Shown here piece by piece: positions 35,198 through 48,743 of a stretch of DNA of 64,000 bases. The notes under the pieces are model-generated. The model saw only the letters and a program-made list of their open reading frames with translations. It was not told the origin of the DNA and searched no databases. Position 1 is the first letter of the stretch. Every line of letters begins with the position of its first letter. A program made the translations under genes and the position numbers. Source of the DNA: Ciborinia camelliae (lineage: Eukaryota; Ascomycota; Leotiomycetes; Helotiales; Sclerotiniaceae); the NCBI GenBank assembly GCA_025890175.1, contig JANPYM010000014.1, positions 1,068,299 through 1,132,298 on the forward strand, read 5' to 3'.

Positions 35198-36125
35198 TTT
35201 TGAAATTGGGGGACGATGCGCTGCGATGCGATGCGATGGAATGGACAAATTGATCTTTGATCTTGTATGATAGCTTGCTTGCTTGTTTGGTCGAGCAGAT
35301 ATGATTTAATGACTATTTCGAGTTTACGCTTTACCTTGACATTCTACCCATTACACAGGTCTTGAGTGATTTACCCATTTTCCATTTTCCCTCACTGAAG
35401 AACATACAATTTTTACACAGCCCTCGGCTTGTCTCTGCCAGAGTACTAGAAAATTCCAGGATATCTTCTCTTTGGCCAAACATTCCTTTATTTTCCACAC
35501 AAAGCCCCGCATATCCAACATCCATGAATATTGACGCAATAATCTTTCAACAAAAAATTGAGATGCATCATGATCCTTGTTGGCCAGCCATGCATAAGCA
35601 CATAAGCACATACTTATGCAAGAGAACGATCGACGATGCAGATCGAGTACGACTATCCGAGTACTGCATGCATGATTCCTACGTCATTTCTTTTTGTTGG
35701 AAGCTTTGAAGTACGAGTAACATGACATGCTCCGCGGAGCATGGAATACCTATACATGTGATTTTGGTGAGATTAAGGATGTATTAATTGATATGGATAT
35801 TGAGAGTGCCATCTCGTATCTCAAAATTACCTATTAGATGAGTTGGTGAGAATATTTGGGCACTCGGCTAAACCCCTTCATTCTTATTGCCCTCACTGTT
35901 GGAGTAGTTTTGAATATCAGCTGCCTAATGTTAAATTAAATATACCTAGCTTTAGAAGTCGATAGCTGGGTATTGAAAAGAATTTTGAATATTAATTAAT
36001 GAGGCTAACAAAATTAGAGCTCATGTGGAAAGGAGTGATGAATTATTTTTGTCTGATTTCGTCAGTGATATCATCGTCTCATAGATCTTCATATCATCAT
36101 CAAATTTCCCTCCCATCTACCACTA
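35198..36125. other. Convergent 3' intergenic region
   Basis: These 928 bp lie between two converging genes. GCGATGCGATGCGATG repeats stand at about 35218-35237. Short frames on both strands have no family features. Nothing else is visible. Confidence 0.55.
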
Positions 36126-38204
36126 TCACAATCTACTTCTAATCTCTCCCAATCCGCCACTCATATATGGTCCATCTATTGCATTATTGATAGTTTCCCT
36201 CCCAAATAGTATCTGATCCCTACCGCCCCATGTACTCCACCATCCCACACAAACAGCACTTCTCTCCACGTCCATCTCCCCACTCTCTAACACTTCCCAG
36301 AATCTTGCTTTGCAGGTTTCTCGCATGTTATTATCTTCCATTGTATTTAAGAGGTCAGCGGAGATTGGTAGCCAAGCTTGTAGAACATCGAGGGGAAGAT
36401 TGGGCAATGCATCCAATAGTGTGAGCATAAGGATGGCTTGTTCAGAAAGTGATCCTTGGTTGTCTTGTTGAGTTGCAGTATCTTTCACATATACCGATTG
36501 CGGTAATGGTGATGTAGGCGCGTGAACCGCACGATAATGGAGCATTTCAAGAATAGTTTCTGCTAGCATTGGCTCAGCAGTTGAAAGAGGTGTAGGCGGT
36601 GTGGTGATATGGATTAAAGATTTAAAGGCGAAACGAAATTGTCTAGGAGACAAGTTATTGGGAAATGAATTAAATAGAGCATCGACATAAGTTGGGATGA
36701 ATCTGGCGGTCAATTTTGTGTTTTGGGGAGCTGCCAGTACTGCCAGAACAGCACTATGTGCGGCTTCAAAAATTTCCAAGAAGCCAGGATGAGCTGTTGG
36801 ATTGAGATAAGGGGCTGCCACGCCAATGATCAAGCTTTCGTTATCAGGTGGACTCAGGATATTGGTTAAGTGCTCGCAAGTATTAAGATAGAATAAATCG
36901 TGATTGCGTTGTAATGGGTTAGCTGGAATCTCGCCAGCTTGAATGGGGTATATTGCTTTGAGGAGCTCTCTTGACTCGAGAGGGTAATTAGATAGGATGT
37001 CGATAGATGATAAATTGACAAACACATATGCAGAGAAAGAATTTGAGCCAAGTCGAGACGAAATAAAGTGAATGTTTCCAAGAATGACGAGTGTTTCCGA
37101 AGCTCCTATTGGAGCAAGACGGTTTGTCGATAGAACGGGATCAATCAAAGTCCTCCCCATAAGACCCTGCAGGATCACTACAGTAGCAAACATTGCACTC
37201 TTCAATACCTGCCATAGAACTGGCGCAGTTGTTTGAAGAGTCTCAGAAGTCAAAAATGTCACTTCTTCAGACAGATCAATCTCCGATAACTTATTCCTCT
37301 TCCAGCCTTCTAGAAGTCTACCTGTAAAGGAAAGGAGGTGCTCTCTGACTTCTATTGCGAGTAGAGAGTTGCTCATATTTTCGATTGCATGCGCAATCAG
37401 CCTTGATAGCGGCCCCATGGACGAAAGTATAGGACTTGATGCTTGTTTCTGTAGTTCCAGAAACGAGGCGGATTTGGATGACCAATTGAATTTATCTCCT
37501 GGTACTTGTTTGATATCCGCATCAATATATGGTAAGAACATACCATCCTGATACCCCTCCATTGCAGTCATCGTCCTTACCATTATCATAACCAAAGTAT
37601 CGTAATTCAGGCCAGCTCTTACCCCGTCAGACAACATAGGAAATGCATGATTGAGAGCTAGTACAATGGATTCTGCGGCGAGGATTCCATCTCTTGTCGG
37701 ATTCTCCAATGCCAAGTTTGCCGCCGTAACTAATGCTCGTTCAAGTGAGCTTCTAAGTCCCCTGGAGAGCCCATGCCTCCCTCCACTTTCCATACCCAGT
37801 AACACGCCCGAAATCACAAGAAGATGCTGCCATCTTGGCGACCTATCATCTGCGCCTTTGATAACAGCTCGAGCCCAATCATCAGAACCAATTCCGCCCC
37901 CTTTTCGAGGCTGATATGCATCATATGGCAGTTGCTCGTTATGACCTTCTAATTCATTTCTGTGCACCGTAATGGCAGCGGTGTTGAAGACACTGATAAT
38001 ACGGAGACATATTCGCAGACCGTCGCTATTATTCCATATAGCAGGCGCAGTGAGAAGATGTGATGTAAGAAGACTTATGTTCAATGGATTTGTAAGAGTC
38101 GTAAGTAGTGAGGTAGTTGTCCCAAGGATCTTGTCCGTTTGCCCTGGGTCCGGCACGCCTTGATATGCGCGTAAAACAGTCGTGAGAAGTCTATCTGCCG
38201 GCAT
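36126..38204 (-). CDS. PEX8: Peroxin 8-like peroxisome biogenesis protein
   Basis: One uninterrupted frame of 692 residues with a clear ATG. It begins MPADRLLTTVLRAYQGVPDP and continues GTTTSLLTTLTNPLNISLLT, which I recognise as the fungal Pex8 start. It ends in GEIRSRL, and the final SRL fits a type 1 peroxisomal targeting signal. Pex8 is an intraperoxisomal membrane-associated protein that carries a PTS and links the docking and RING subcomplexes of the import machinery. The chain is mostly helical with many Leu-rich segments, one possible hydrophobic stretch near LWQVLKSAMFATVVILQGLMG, and no certain membrane span. The length is a little above yeast Pex8 (589). The PTS1 is seen directly; the family name rests on recall of the N-terminal pattern and could be wrong. 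Confidence 0.72.
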   Translation of the reverse strand: MPADRLLTTVLRAYQGVPDPGQTDKILGTTTSLLTTLTNPLNISLLTSHLLTAPAIWNNSDGLRICLRIISVFNTAAITVHRNELEGHNEQLPYDAYQPRKGGGIGSDDWARAVIKGADDRSPRWQHLLVISGVLLGMESGGRHGLSRGLRSSLERALVTAANLALENPTRDGILAAESIVLALNHAFPMLSDGVRAGLNYDTLVMIMVRTMTAMEGYQDGMFLPYIDADIKQVPGDKFNWSSKSASFLELQKQASSPILSSMGPLSRLIAHAIENMSNSLLAIEVREHLLSFTGRLLEGWKRNKLSEIDLSEEVTFLTSETLQTTAPVLWQVLKSAMFATVVILQGLMGRTLIDPVLSTNRLAPIGASETLVILGNIHFISSRLGSNSFSAYVFVNLSSIDILSNYPLESRELLKAIYPIQAGEIPANPLQRNHDLFYLNTCEHLTNILSPPDNESLIIGVAAPYLNPTAHPGFLEIFEAAHSAVLAVLAAPQNTKLTARFIPTYVDALFNSFPNNLSPRQFRFAFKSLIHITTPPTPLSTAEPMLAETILEMLHYRAVHAPTSPLPQSVYVKDTATQQDNQGSLSEQAILMLTLLDALPNLPLDVLQAWLPISADLLNTMEDNNMRETCKARFWEVLESGEMDVERSAVCVGWWSTWGGRDQILFGRETINNAIDGPYMSGGLGEIRSRL

Positions 38205-38521
38205 ATTTAGATTGCTCCAAGGATTTCGACTAAAGGTTTATATCGACATGGTATGGTATTGATGTTTGATGTTATGCTGTCGTGTTAGATGATTTGTGAT
38301 GGTTTGATGTGTTAATGGTAGTACAATATGTATGGAGCTTCACAGCCGAGGTACTGTAAATCAGCCTTATCTTATGTGCCAAAATAAAGCTTCACAAGCT
38401 TAGAATTATCCTCGAGTTACACTGCATTGTCGCATCACGACTACCAACCAGTCTTGAATTTGAACGAACGACTTTCAAATATATCACACTCTTTTACTAT
38501 GAGCTGCTCTCTCTATTAATC
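38205..38521. promoter_or_regulatory. Shared divergent promoter, PEX8/TMEM170
   Basis: Only 317 bp lie between the two ATGs. No recognised control site; the TGATGTTTGATGTTATG-like words on the PEX8 side are simple repeats. Confidence 0.5.
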
Positions 38522-39087
38522 ATGCCAGCTCTCAAGTAAGTCACATTAGGTCTTTGAAGAAGCCACTGGCTAGCTATATTAATCTCATACTCTCGCAGCA
38601 CTCGAATAGAAAATCCGGCGCCTCTTGACTATTCCACTCCGCCATTCCCATCACTATATTGGCCTCTCTATGCGAAACCTGGTGTCCCAAATTACCTATA
38701 TTACTTTCATGACATATGGCGATTCACTCTTCTATGGACGCTCATTGTGTACGGGGTCACACATATGGCAGTAGCTGTTTATGCTATTGTAATGCAATTG
38801 GGAAAAGGGAAAAACGCCTGGAAACATGTGTGGATCATACCGCTGGTATATGCTTTAATAGCTGGAATTGAAGCATTGTTAGCAGGGAGTTTCGTTGGCT
38901 TGATGTGTGTATAGATGCTATGAATTTCGACGGCCTCCTTATTTGCTAATTTTGTCACTCTCCTAGACTCGGTGCTGTTTACAATGCAGGATATTTTGAG
39001 ATGTCAACATGGATTCCGTTTATATGGTCATTGATCAACGTTATGGTTTTGATTCTATCGTCGTTCTCATATCTGGGAGGTCTATAA
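38522..39087 (+). CDS. TMEM170 family integral membrane protein
   Basis: Exons are 38522-38535, 38599-38904 and 38967-39087, with introns of 63 and 62 nt; the product is 146 residues. The first exon is 14 nt and codes MPAL plus two bases of the next codon. Three hydrophobic segments are seen: residues about 50-72 (FTLLWTLIVYGVTHMAVAVYAIV), 84-110 (IPLVYALIAGIEALLAGSFVG and beyond) and 124-143 (IPFIWSLINVMVLILSSFSYLGG). The HDIWRFTLLW block and the GAVYNAG block match TMEM170A/B. In animals TMEM170A shapes ER sheets and nuclear envelope; in fungi the role is largely unexplored. It faces the NodL-type acetyltransferase gene at its 3' end, only 80 bp away. Confidence 0.8.
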
Positions 39088-39167
39088 TCTAGCAAATTCT
39101 AAGATGATGCATATGATATCTGAAACCCAAAACAAAAACGATTTCGACTTATATCATCTCCGAGCCA

Positions 39168-40125
39168 TCAGGACTTCGGATTTTGATCTGGCTCTTTCGG
39201 CTCTATCTTTCTGATGATCCTCGCTGGATTACCAGCTACGACGTGGAAATCAGGTACATCTTTCGTTACTACACTTGCAGCACCAATGGTACAACCTCGA
39301 CCAATGGTTACTCCGGGGCATACTGTGACACCACCCCCAAACCACTGGAAGCTGTTAGTGTCAAGAATAGCAATTCATTAGGAGATATAGGGACTAAGTT
39401 GCCGAAAAATATCGATATCCAGCCAAGTATTGTCAGAGATACGTACACAATCCTCGCCAATTGTTATGGGCGCTCCAAGTTCGGGGCCATTAGTACCGTT
39501 ACGAAGAAAAGGATCCAATGGATGTGTGGCAGAGTAGAATGAACAACTTGGCCCGATTAGAGTACGAGCCCCTATCGTGATCAAGCAGGTGTCAAGGAAT
39601 GTGCAATTGAAGTTCACATAGACTCCTTTGCCGAGCCTGTGGAGGATGAGCACTTTCATGGAATGCAGCCTTACAGTTTGAGACCTACCTGAGATTTGTT
39701 CCATAGTCTACATTGATCGGGCCATCAATATATGGTTCATTTCCCAAGATACGGAATTCTTCCTCGTCCGTAGCTCCTGCTGGAGGAAGAGGAGTTTTAT
39801 CGTCGATGATACTGGTAAATGTCAGGCTTTGAACTGCCACCCAACTGAAAGTTGATGCTTACTCTTTCCACAGCTCAACCAGCTTTCGTCGTGGGGCATC
39901 ACCAGCATTGTTGAATCTTTTGCAAGCAAAATGACATCTTATGGAAGAACAATTATTAGCTACGATTGATAAGAGGGAATATTTATTTGGTAGAAGATCC
40001 AATGGTTAACCCATTCAAGTTATCTCTCACCTATTCCGCTTTTCAGTAAGCTTTGGTACGAATGCATAATAGAGCTCTCCTCTCAACATTTTAGCTTCAT
40101 TCTCAACTTCATCAATTCCTTCCAT
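39168..40125 (-). CDS. NodL/Maa-type sugar O-acetyltransferase (left-handed beta-helix)
   Basis: Five exons: 40125-40031, 39937-39863, 39811-39689, 39636-39447 and 39344-39168, giving 219 residues. The N-terminal Mac domain reads EAKMLRGELYYAF and RKLVELWKDI. The hexapeptide repeats follow: NVDYGTNLRLGKGVYVNFNC, TIGARTLIGPSCSFYSATHPLD (His of THPLD is the catalytic-type residue), ITIGEDCWFGGGVTVCPGVTIG and GCTIGAASVVTKDVP. The end is AGNPARIIRKI, the standard tail. Acetyl-CoA-dependent transfer to maltose, glucose or galactosides is the known activity in bacteria; fungal substrates are not settled. Frame closure across all four introns and the intact repeat register support the exon joins. 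Confidence 0.9.
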
Positions 40126-41111
40126 GACTAGATTATGAGAAGGTGTCGAGAAAGGTAGCAGAAGGGTATGTAAGTGAATGTTATATTTGAATCACCAGAA
40201 TTAAAATCCATCAAAACCAAAGATTTGGTCGATAGTTGAACATGCAACAACAGTTGATGTCACTTATTTAGCTTTATGTACCACGGAACTTCGATATAAA
40301 CCTAGCGCTCTAGTTTAAAAAGGGGGTACTGATACAGAATACCTAAATCATGGTGGGGGTGGCTTGAAAGTGGCTTTACAATTGACCACGATGATGAGGA
40401 TGAGGATGGGGATGAGCAGAACTGTAGAAGAGATTATGTTATGAAGCTTTATTATTTATTAGACCTGCAATAGAAATACTCGATAGGATTACCTAGGTAC
40501 CTAGTAGTAGTAGTATAATACAACACAATGTATGATAGTATCCATTACATACCTACCTACCTACCTACCTAGTACACACACAACTATCTAGATAGGTAGA
40601 ACATCTACCTATCTAATTAATGAACAACATACTACCAACATAGTTCTTGTATGCTTGTATGCTTGTACCTTATATTTCCATTGGATGCTAGGTAAGGTTG
40701 CAACCCAGCTGAATAGTTTGAATTGCTGACACATGCGCCTTTGGTCTGTCTGTCTTTGTTCCTGCTGTACAAGTATTGGTTGGGAGGTATCCTATCCTAT
40801 CCTAGAACCTTTAGAGAAAGGAAAGGAAACATAAACCACTCAAACTTTCCATGTCATCACTGCATTCTTCCAGTCATGACAATATGAAGCCTCAAACTAA
40901 GAAAATGCTATTATGGATGAATAAAGAGAATCGCATTTGATTGTCCCCTTTTTTTCTTATAATTTCTGTAATTTCGTTTCAGTTTGGTTATCGATACAGG
41001 ATCTCCGTGCTTATTTTATTCCACCCAGCCTGAGAAATGTTGAATTGACCATCAAGCTTCAAGCTTCAACCTTCGACCAGCTTCTGTGACTATTAATATC
41101 ATACCATAACC
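40126..41111. other. Intergenic region with CCTA repeats
   Basis: This divergent gap of nearly 1 kb lies between the acetyltransferase and STE14. It contains GATGAGGATGAGGATG repeats at about 40390-40413 and CTACCTACCTACCTACCTAG at about 40552-40571. No gene is visible. Confidence 0.55.
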
Positions 41112-42089
41112 ATGTCTACAGATGATAGTACTGATGCGATTCATGGATCCGTATCAGCTCAAAGCTCGCCCGATCTAATGAAGAGCACAGCGGCAACCAC
41201 ACCAGAAAGCGCAACTCGTCGACGTCCTTGGGATGTGATTCAGAATGGAGGCATCGCCCCTCGAGCGAAAGTTGGACCAACTCGAGAACAATATGCAGAG
41301 GTGCCTAGCATTGACGAAGCCATCACTAAATTCGAGAAGCAATTCTATTCCGGACAGCCCAAGTCTCTATCCGGCATCGCATTGCGCTCTTTCCTCGTCG
41401 GCATCGTCCTCACGATTTCGACCTTCAGCGCCCTCTACCTTTTCTTCGTAACCGATTCATTGTTCTGGCGTGTTCCCTTTTTCGTCGCCTCCCTGGCCAT
41501 CTTCCACTTCCTCGAGTTCTGGACCACTGCAAGATACAATACACCCGAAGCATCTATATCCTCCTTCCTCTTCAGTGGCAACGGGTCCGCATACAACATC
41601 GCGCATAGTGCCGCCGTCACCGAATGTCTCATCACCAATTATTTTTTCCCCGATGGATTTTACAATGCCTATGGCTGGCGATTTCCTCCCACCATGGCCT
41701 CCTATCTTAGCCCTAGAACACAAAACTTCATCCTCGTCATCGGTCTCATCCTTATAATCGTCGGCCAAACCATCCGCTCCGTCGCCATGGTTCAAGCCGG
41801 CAGAAGTTTCAACCACATTGTGCAATTCACCCGATCGCGTTCTCATACTCTCGTTACAAACGGGCTATACTCATGGTTGCGCCATCCCTCCTATTTTGGA
41901 TTCTTTTGGTGGGGCTTGGGTACACAAATGGTTTTGGGGAACTTTTATTGCTTTTGGGGATATGCGATTGTTTTGTGGATGTTTTTTAACAGGAGAATTA
42001 AAGGGGAGGAGGCGTTGTTGGTGAAGTTTTTTGGGAATGAGTATGTGCAGTATAGGGAGGAGTCATGGGTTGGCATTCCGTTCATCTAG
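41112..42089 (+). CDS. STE14: Protein-S-isoprenylcysteine O-methyltransferase (ICMT)
   Basis: A single-exon gene of 325 residues. It methylates the C-terminal prenylcysteine of CaaX proteins such as Ras, Rho and a-factor-type pheromone at the ER membrane, after prenylation and Rce1 cleavage. Residues 1-85 are hydrophilic and longer than in yeast Ste14 (239). Hydrophobic spans follow at about 95-145 and 195-225. The catalytic region has GRSFNHIVQF, HTLVTNGLYSWLRHPSYFGFF (SAM-binding RHPxYxG motif at about residue 257) and FFNRRIKGEEALLVKFFGNEYVQY with the EE pair. The end WVGIPFI is the usual C-terminus. Confidence 0.95.
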   Translation: MSTDDSTDAIHGSVSAQSSPDLMKSTAATTPESATRRRPWDVIQNGGIAPRAKVGPTREQYAEVPSIDEAITKFEKQFYSGQPKSLSGIALRSFLVGIVLTISTFSALYLFFVTDSLFWRVPFFVASLAIFHFLEFWTTARYNTPEASISSFLFSGNGSAYNIAHSAAVTECLITNYFFPDGFYNAYGWRFPPTMASYLSPRTQNFILVIGLILIIVGQTIRSVAMVQAGRSFNHIVQFTRSRSHTLVTNGLYSWLRHPSYFGFFWWGLGTQMVLGNFYCFWGYAIVLWMFFNRRIKGEEALLVKFFGNEYVQYREESWVGIPFI

Positions 42090-42558
42090 ATTTTTAGTAT
42101 AATGCATGCAAATCTTCAGTTTTTATTCTTGTTAAATATGAATCGTTGGAAGTATAAGCTTTCAAACACATGGGATGGTAGTATATCGATGTTGGGAAAT
42201 AATTCAACATCCGGGTTGTTCGGGGGATATGGACATAGCCAATGTCCAGTTGGTATTATGAGAAGAAGTTGGGTGATATTCATTGCTTGAAATGGATCAG
42301 AACCTCTAGGGAATAATCTCGCTGCTCGTATCTTTGGAGTATAGAAATTCAGTGCGATGTTGATCACAGCTAGGCATTATGGCTCCAGTATTCCAACATC
42401 TAAATACCACGGTGGAAATGCACGCGTTGCGCGGGTCCAACTTTGTAGGGCTCCGCTGGTTTCATCATTCTTCTTGAATCTTACCATTGAAATAGTTCGT
42501 GGTTTAAATATCTAATTTCGGTATCGAAGTTACTATGGCATAGCCACTAACATTTTCA
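42090..42558. other. Convergent 3' intergenic region, STE14/DGAT1
   Basis: 469 bp between converging stop codons; presumably both 3' UTRs. No repeat or gene is supported. Confidence 0.55.
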
Positions 42559-44395
42559 CTATACGGCCTGCTTGCTAACACTCCCATATTTGGCTTGCCA
42601 TGCAAAGAAGTAGAGCAATGCAGCCAAAGGCTGTCCAACTAAAGTGAAAGACACCCAAAAGATACAATTCCCAATAATCTTACCATTTATGCCGTTCATT
42701 TTTTCTAATGGTGCAGTGATAGCAATGAGTGGTAATTGTGCCATCATGCCAACAAATGCAACGCCTAAAGAGTGTTAGTAATAATAACAACAACAACAAT
42801 AACATAGAGGGACATACCGATGATATTGTGTGTTGGAATGCCAACCATCAATTCATGTAAAATGGCAGAGAATGTAAACACCGCAACACTCGCTGAATAT
42901 GGATTCCAACCCCTGCCAACGAGAGGCGAGAAAACATGTCGTTTCATGAATTGATAAACCGGTTTGTTCCAAGTCCTCCAGTACGTCCCCACACTGGGTG
43001 AATTCCACCAATCATCATAGAAGTTTCTATCCCCGAAAGTCGTGACCTCTGCGAGAATATTCAGGAAAGATTGGAACAAAGCAAAAAATCCTGCTAGCCA
43101 TATAACTAAAGATATCGTGGATAACTTCATCAATCGTTCGAGGATAGAAGCCAGATCCAGTGATGCCATTTTATCGAGGGAGTTCTGAAGTACAGGAGCT
43201 GCATATTGTGCGCTAGCAACCCACATGAAGATACTCAGCCCAAAAACTTCTGCCATCCTTTTGCCTACAAAAATCCACCTAATCTTGGGTGTCCGAGGGT
43301 ATACAGGTTGATAAACCAATGTTGGAACCCACCAAAAATATGTGAGGTTTTTCAACGTGATGTTTTGTGGGTAAGGACATTTGTTGTATATTTCTGGCAA
43401 TGCATCCTCCTCCTTGCTCGAGGGGTGGAGATAGGCATGTCGAAGGTCACGGCAGGTGAAAGCATAACTGTAAGTTTTCAACCAAACAATGATTGCGTGT
43501 GCTTCGGTGATTGTTCCGATCAGGGGGTGGTGTATGAAGAAGTAGACGATCACGGAAGTGATGAGTAGACAAAGTGTTATGTTCAGTCCGTGTATCCAAG
43601 CTATTACTTTCCAGGTCGATTGGAATTTTTGTTGTTCGGCTTCCGTGGCAATATAGCTACCACCTGGTGTGGCCGTCCCAGCCCTTTTCTTACTTCCTTT
43701 TAGTGATGCTCTTGCTTGTTGGGCTGCAGCGAGTTCGACAACATAGGCGACAAAAAGATGGCATGGAATTATGAAGTAGAGTGCGGCCCCTAGCATAACA
43801 TCCTGTTTGCGATAATCGTGACATCTCAAACATATCAAAACTCCATACTGTAAGAGACTGTTAGCTATATCCAATCCAAGGCTTCGATGTAATAAATTCC
43901 CAGTTAAAGATCATAGGAGACCGGTGTTGTTAAAATATTCAGAGAATCTAGGCATTCAGACAACACTTTGTAATCTTCTCCCTACTCTTTAAGGACCCAA
44001 TGCCCTTTTCAATTGATAAAATCAATGACTAGGAGAAAGCAAACCTTTCGGATATTCTCTAGCATCAATCGCAGATTTGAGATCAACAAGACAAGGACCA
44101 TCAAGTTCCTAAAACCAAGGAAACTCGGCGCCGCATCACTTTCATGGCTAAGGCATGATGTTCGAGGCTTAGAATGCACAGCGGCGACATGCCTATATTT
44201 CTTTTGTGTGTATTTTCGAAAGGAATCGGATGTGTGTTGTTGAGTGAGAGGCTTCGGTAAATCCGTGATGCTGATATTGGCCCTGGGCTTTCCATTTGTG
44301 CCATTGGCATGTGAAAGTGTCGATCGCCTGATGGCCGAAGAAAAGTCTGGCGCACTGTCCGTGCCAGTCACCGTCGCATTTTCCGAGGTCATCAT
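42559..44395 (-). CDS. DGA1-like DGAT1: Diacylglycerol O-acyltransferase, DGAT1 type (MBOAT)
   Basis: Exons are 44395-44045, 43847-42818 and 42764-42559, with introns of 197 and 53 nt; the product is 528 residues. It makes triacylglycerol from diacylglycerol and acyl-CoA in the ER membrane. Exon 1 is a hydrophilic Ser/Thr-rich leader then NLMVLVLLISNLRLMLENIRK; exon 2 resumes YGVLICL, as in plant and animal DGAT1. Family blocks include NLTYFWWVPTLVYQPVYPRT, ITEAHAIIVWLKTYSYAF, the FYDDWWNS motif (acyl-CoA binding) and YWRTWNKPVYQFMKRHVFSPL. The active-site His is in SAILHELMVGIP. About nine hydrophobic spans are visible. ACAT/ARE sterol acyltransferases are the close alternative, but YPRT and KTYSYAF favour DGAT1. 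A second ATG directly follows the first. Confidence 0.88.
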
Positions 44396-45301
44396 TGCGA
44401 AGATCGCATAGAGCCAAGATGATATGTGAGCAGCTGCTATCGGAGCATGTAAAAGTCAAATGTAGCTGTGGAATGGTCGAAAGACGATATCTAGAAGAAT
44501 GCAGAGAGAAGAGACACCAAGGCAAAGCACAAGGATGGAGATACAACGTGCCGATATGAGAAATCAACAAAATGTATGAAGCGGTGCGAACAAGAAATCA
44601 ATTGATAAATTGAAGTGAATTGAAGTGAAGTGAAGTGAACAAGTAAGAAAGTAGAAAGGAATGAATTTTAATATTTACCCCAGACAATCGTCGAAATGAA
44701 AGTATGTAAATTCCTCACTGGTTAGACCCCTCCTGAGGTCAATTATTGGCTGTGGGCCAAACTTTAATATTATTGGTTGGTTGCTGCAGCTGCAGGTGCA
44801 GATGTAACGAGAACGAGAACGAGTACAGCTGGAGCAGCGGCGTACCTGAAGTTCGCGTCAAGCGTCAAGCGTCAAGCGTCAAAATGATTTAGTAAATTGA
44901 CTATTCATGCTCCTAAATAAAGTTGGGAGCTTCGGGAGATCAGAAGAAATGATAGATGCGTACCGTACCGTACCTACCCGCGTACCGGACAAGAGATATT
45001 ACGGCGAAGATAATCAAGGCATTTCCTATTGTACTAGTTGAGTATAAGTCTGATTACTAAGCTACGCTAACCTTACCGATAAATCATTATTCCGTTCCGT
45101 CATAACCTGTCGCGAACCCTTGTTAATCAAATGTCAAAGTCAAGTCGCGATCGTTAAACTTTAGAAAGCATGACCTTTTTGTTTAACTCTAAGAATTAAA
45201 CACATGATCGCAAATCAAATACAACATACAACGGACCTCGCCGAGTAAGAGAGTTGTCATTTGATCAAATTATTGTTTGGGGGAATGATGCGCCGATAAA
45301 A
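44396..45301. promoter_or_regulatory. Divergent promoter region, DGAT1/PFS2
   Basis: The 906-bp gap contains AAGTG repeats at about 44618-44640, four GCGTCAA units at about 44857-44882 and GTACCGTACC-type words at about 44961-44990. No gene or recognised factor site. Confidence 0.5.
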
Positions 45302-47303
<2,002 letters not shown>

Positions 47304-47693
47304 TGAGTCGTCGGTACTAGTGGGAGTGGGCTTTCTGATTGTATACCAGAATATAGCATTTTCAGGTGATTTGAAGCATTTTGGCGTTTAGGTGGATTGT
47401 AATGTAGTTATATTGAGAATTCTTGGATTGTCTCTTTGCACGCATATGCACATGCAAAAATGAAGAACTGTGTTTCTGTAGAAGTTTGAATTTAATTGGT
47501 GATTGAAGAGCACTAATGCTATGGTATATAAACTGCAACAAAATGTTCGGAAAGACAAAATTACAAGGTTCAAAACAAGCAACGCCAAACCATGCTATGA
47601 TGCAATCCCACTGGGATGCCCGCCGATAATGCTGAATATATGCTGCAAATCCCCGCCCATTGCATGCAAAAAGCAATTCCCAAATATGACAAA
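47304..47693. other. Convergent 3' intergenic region, PFS2/NUC1
   Basis: 390 bp between two converging genes. Only incidental short frames are present. Confidence 0.55.
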
Positions 47694-48743
47694 TCAAGAA
47701 TTTCTCGGGCTTGTTCTCGTTGGTGCTTGAATTTGTTTGCCCTCAGAACCACCCTTAGCAAACGCCTTCTGTCTATCCGAATAGTCCTTAATAACCAACG
47801 CACACATCGTATCATCACATAATCTCTTCCTCCTCTGAACCGGCAACTTCGTCATAAATTCCAAACCACTGGCCCTCTCCACCATCTCAACCGGTACCTC
47901 GAAATCCGTCAATGGCTTCTCATTTGGAATACGAGCATTAGGCAATACGAATGCACCGACTGCTACCGGACCCGCAGTGGTACCGTCTTCCGCAAATATA
48001 ACTTTGTAGAAATGTGTTGGTACGGCGATATTCGGTGGATTTCCAATAACCTCATACGTCACTCTCCATTTACCATCCGTCGGGTCCCGTTTCGGTAAAT
48101 ATAAAGGTCCAGTTACAATTCTGACACTGGGATATCTAGTCGTAAGTCTGCGACAGAAATCCTCAAAATGCGCCCAGTAATCGCGGTTAAACCCCTCTCC
48201 AACTTGCGGACACATATTTGTGAGGTAAAAGGTATCGTTCATGGCATCTTGACTCCATTTTGCGTCTGCGGCGGGGACTTGATGACCGCGATCGTAGCCG
48301 GAACGGAAATAATCCTTTAATTTGCCGCGAAATTTTTCGGGGACCGAGGGATCTTCGATGAAGTAGGAGTGTTTGCGATCGCCATTTGAAGTGGCGAGTG
48401 ATGCGGGCGTTATGTGTTCTGCGACCCAAGAAGGATTTCGAAGTCGTCGATCAAAGGATGATACTAAAGCATTTCTTGTTGCGAGGTCTGCGACTGGACC
48501 TGGGAAACCATATTGAAAGAGACCTGCGGGGTCAACTGGCGCTATTAAATCTTTGATTACCGGTTGACTGACTGGTATAGGCACTGGCGAATGCGCTGAG
48601 GTTGTAGATGATGCTGTAACTGCTGTTGAGCTTGCTGCTGCTTGAATTTTCTTTTCTGATCGTGTAGAATACATGGCGGCGGTTATACCGGCACCTGTGG
48701 CAGCAGAAACACCTGCGATGATTGCGAAAGTAGCTTTGGACAT
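47694..48743 (-). CDS. NUC1: Mitochondrial nuclease NUC1 / endonuclease G
   Basis: A single-exon gene of 349 residues. The N-terminus (residues 5-26, AIIAGVSAATGAGITAAMYS) is a hydrophobic membrane or mitochondrial targeting segment, followed by an Ala/Ser/Thr-rich linker. The beta-beta-alpha metal DNA/RNA nuclease domain shows VSSFDRRLRNPSWVAEH, the catalytic DRGH at residues 151-154, and DTFYLTNMCPQ with the Mg-binding Asn in NRDYW. EndoG/NUC1 degrades DNA and RNA in mitochondria and takes part in recombination and programmed cell death. The length matches yeast Nuc1 (329). The C-terminus (KGGSEGKQIQAPTRTSPRNS) is unconserved. Confidence 0.95.
   Translation of the reverse strand: MSKATFAIIAGVSAATGAGITAAMYSTRSEKKIQAAASSTAVTASSTTSAHSPVPIPVSQPVIKDLIAPVDPAGLFQYGFPGPVADLATRNALVSSFDRRLRNPSWVAEHITPASLATSNGDRKHSYFIEDPSVPEKFRGKLKDYFRSGYDRGHQVPAADAKWSQDAMNDTFYLTNMCPQVGEGFNRDYWAHFEDFCRRLTTRYPSVRIVTGPLYLPKRDPTDGKWRVTYEVIGNPPNIAVPTHFYKVIFAEDGTTAGPVAVGAFVLPNARIPNEKPLTDFEVPVEMVERASGLEFMTKLPVQRRKRLCDDTMCALVIKDYSDRQKAFAKGGSEGKQIQAPTRTSPRNS

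Noticed and set aside
35331..35709. Overlapping frames on both strands after the stress-type gene
   Set aside because: No motif, no consistent codon bias and no splice continuity; likely 3' UTR and intergenic noise.
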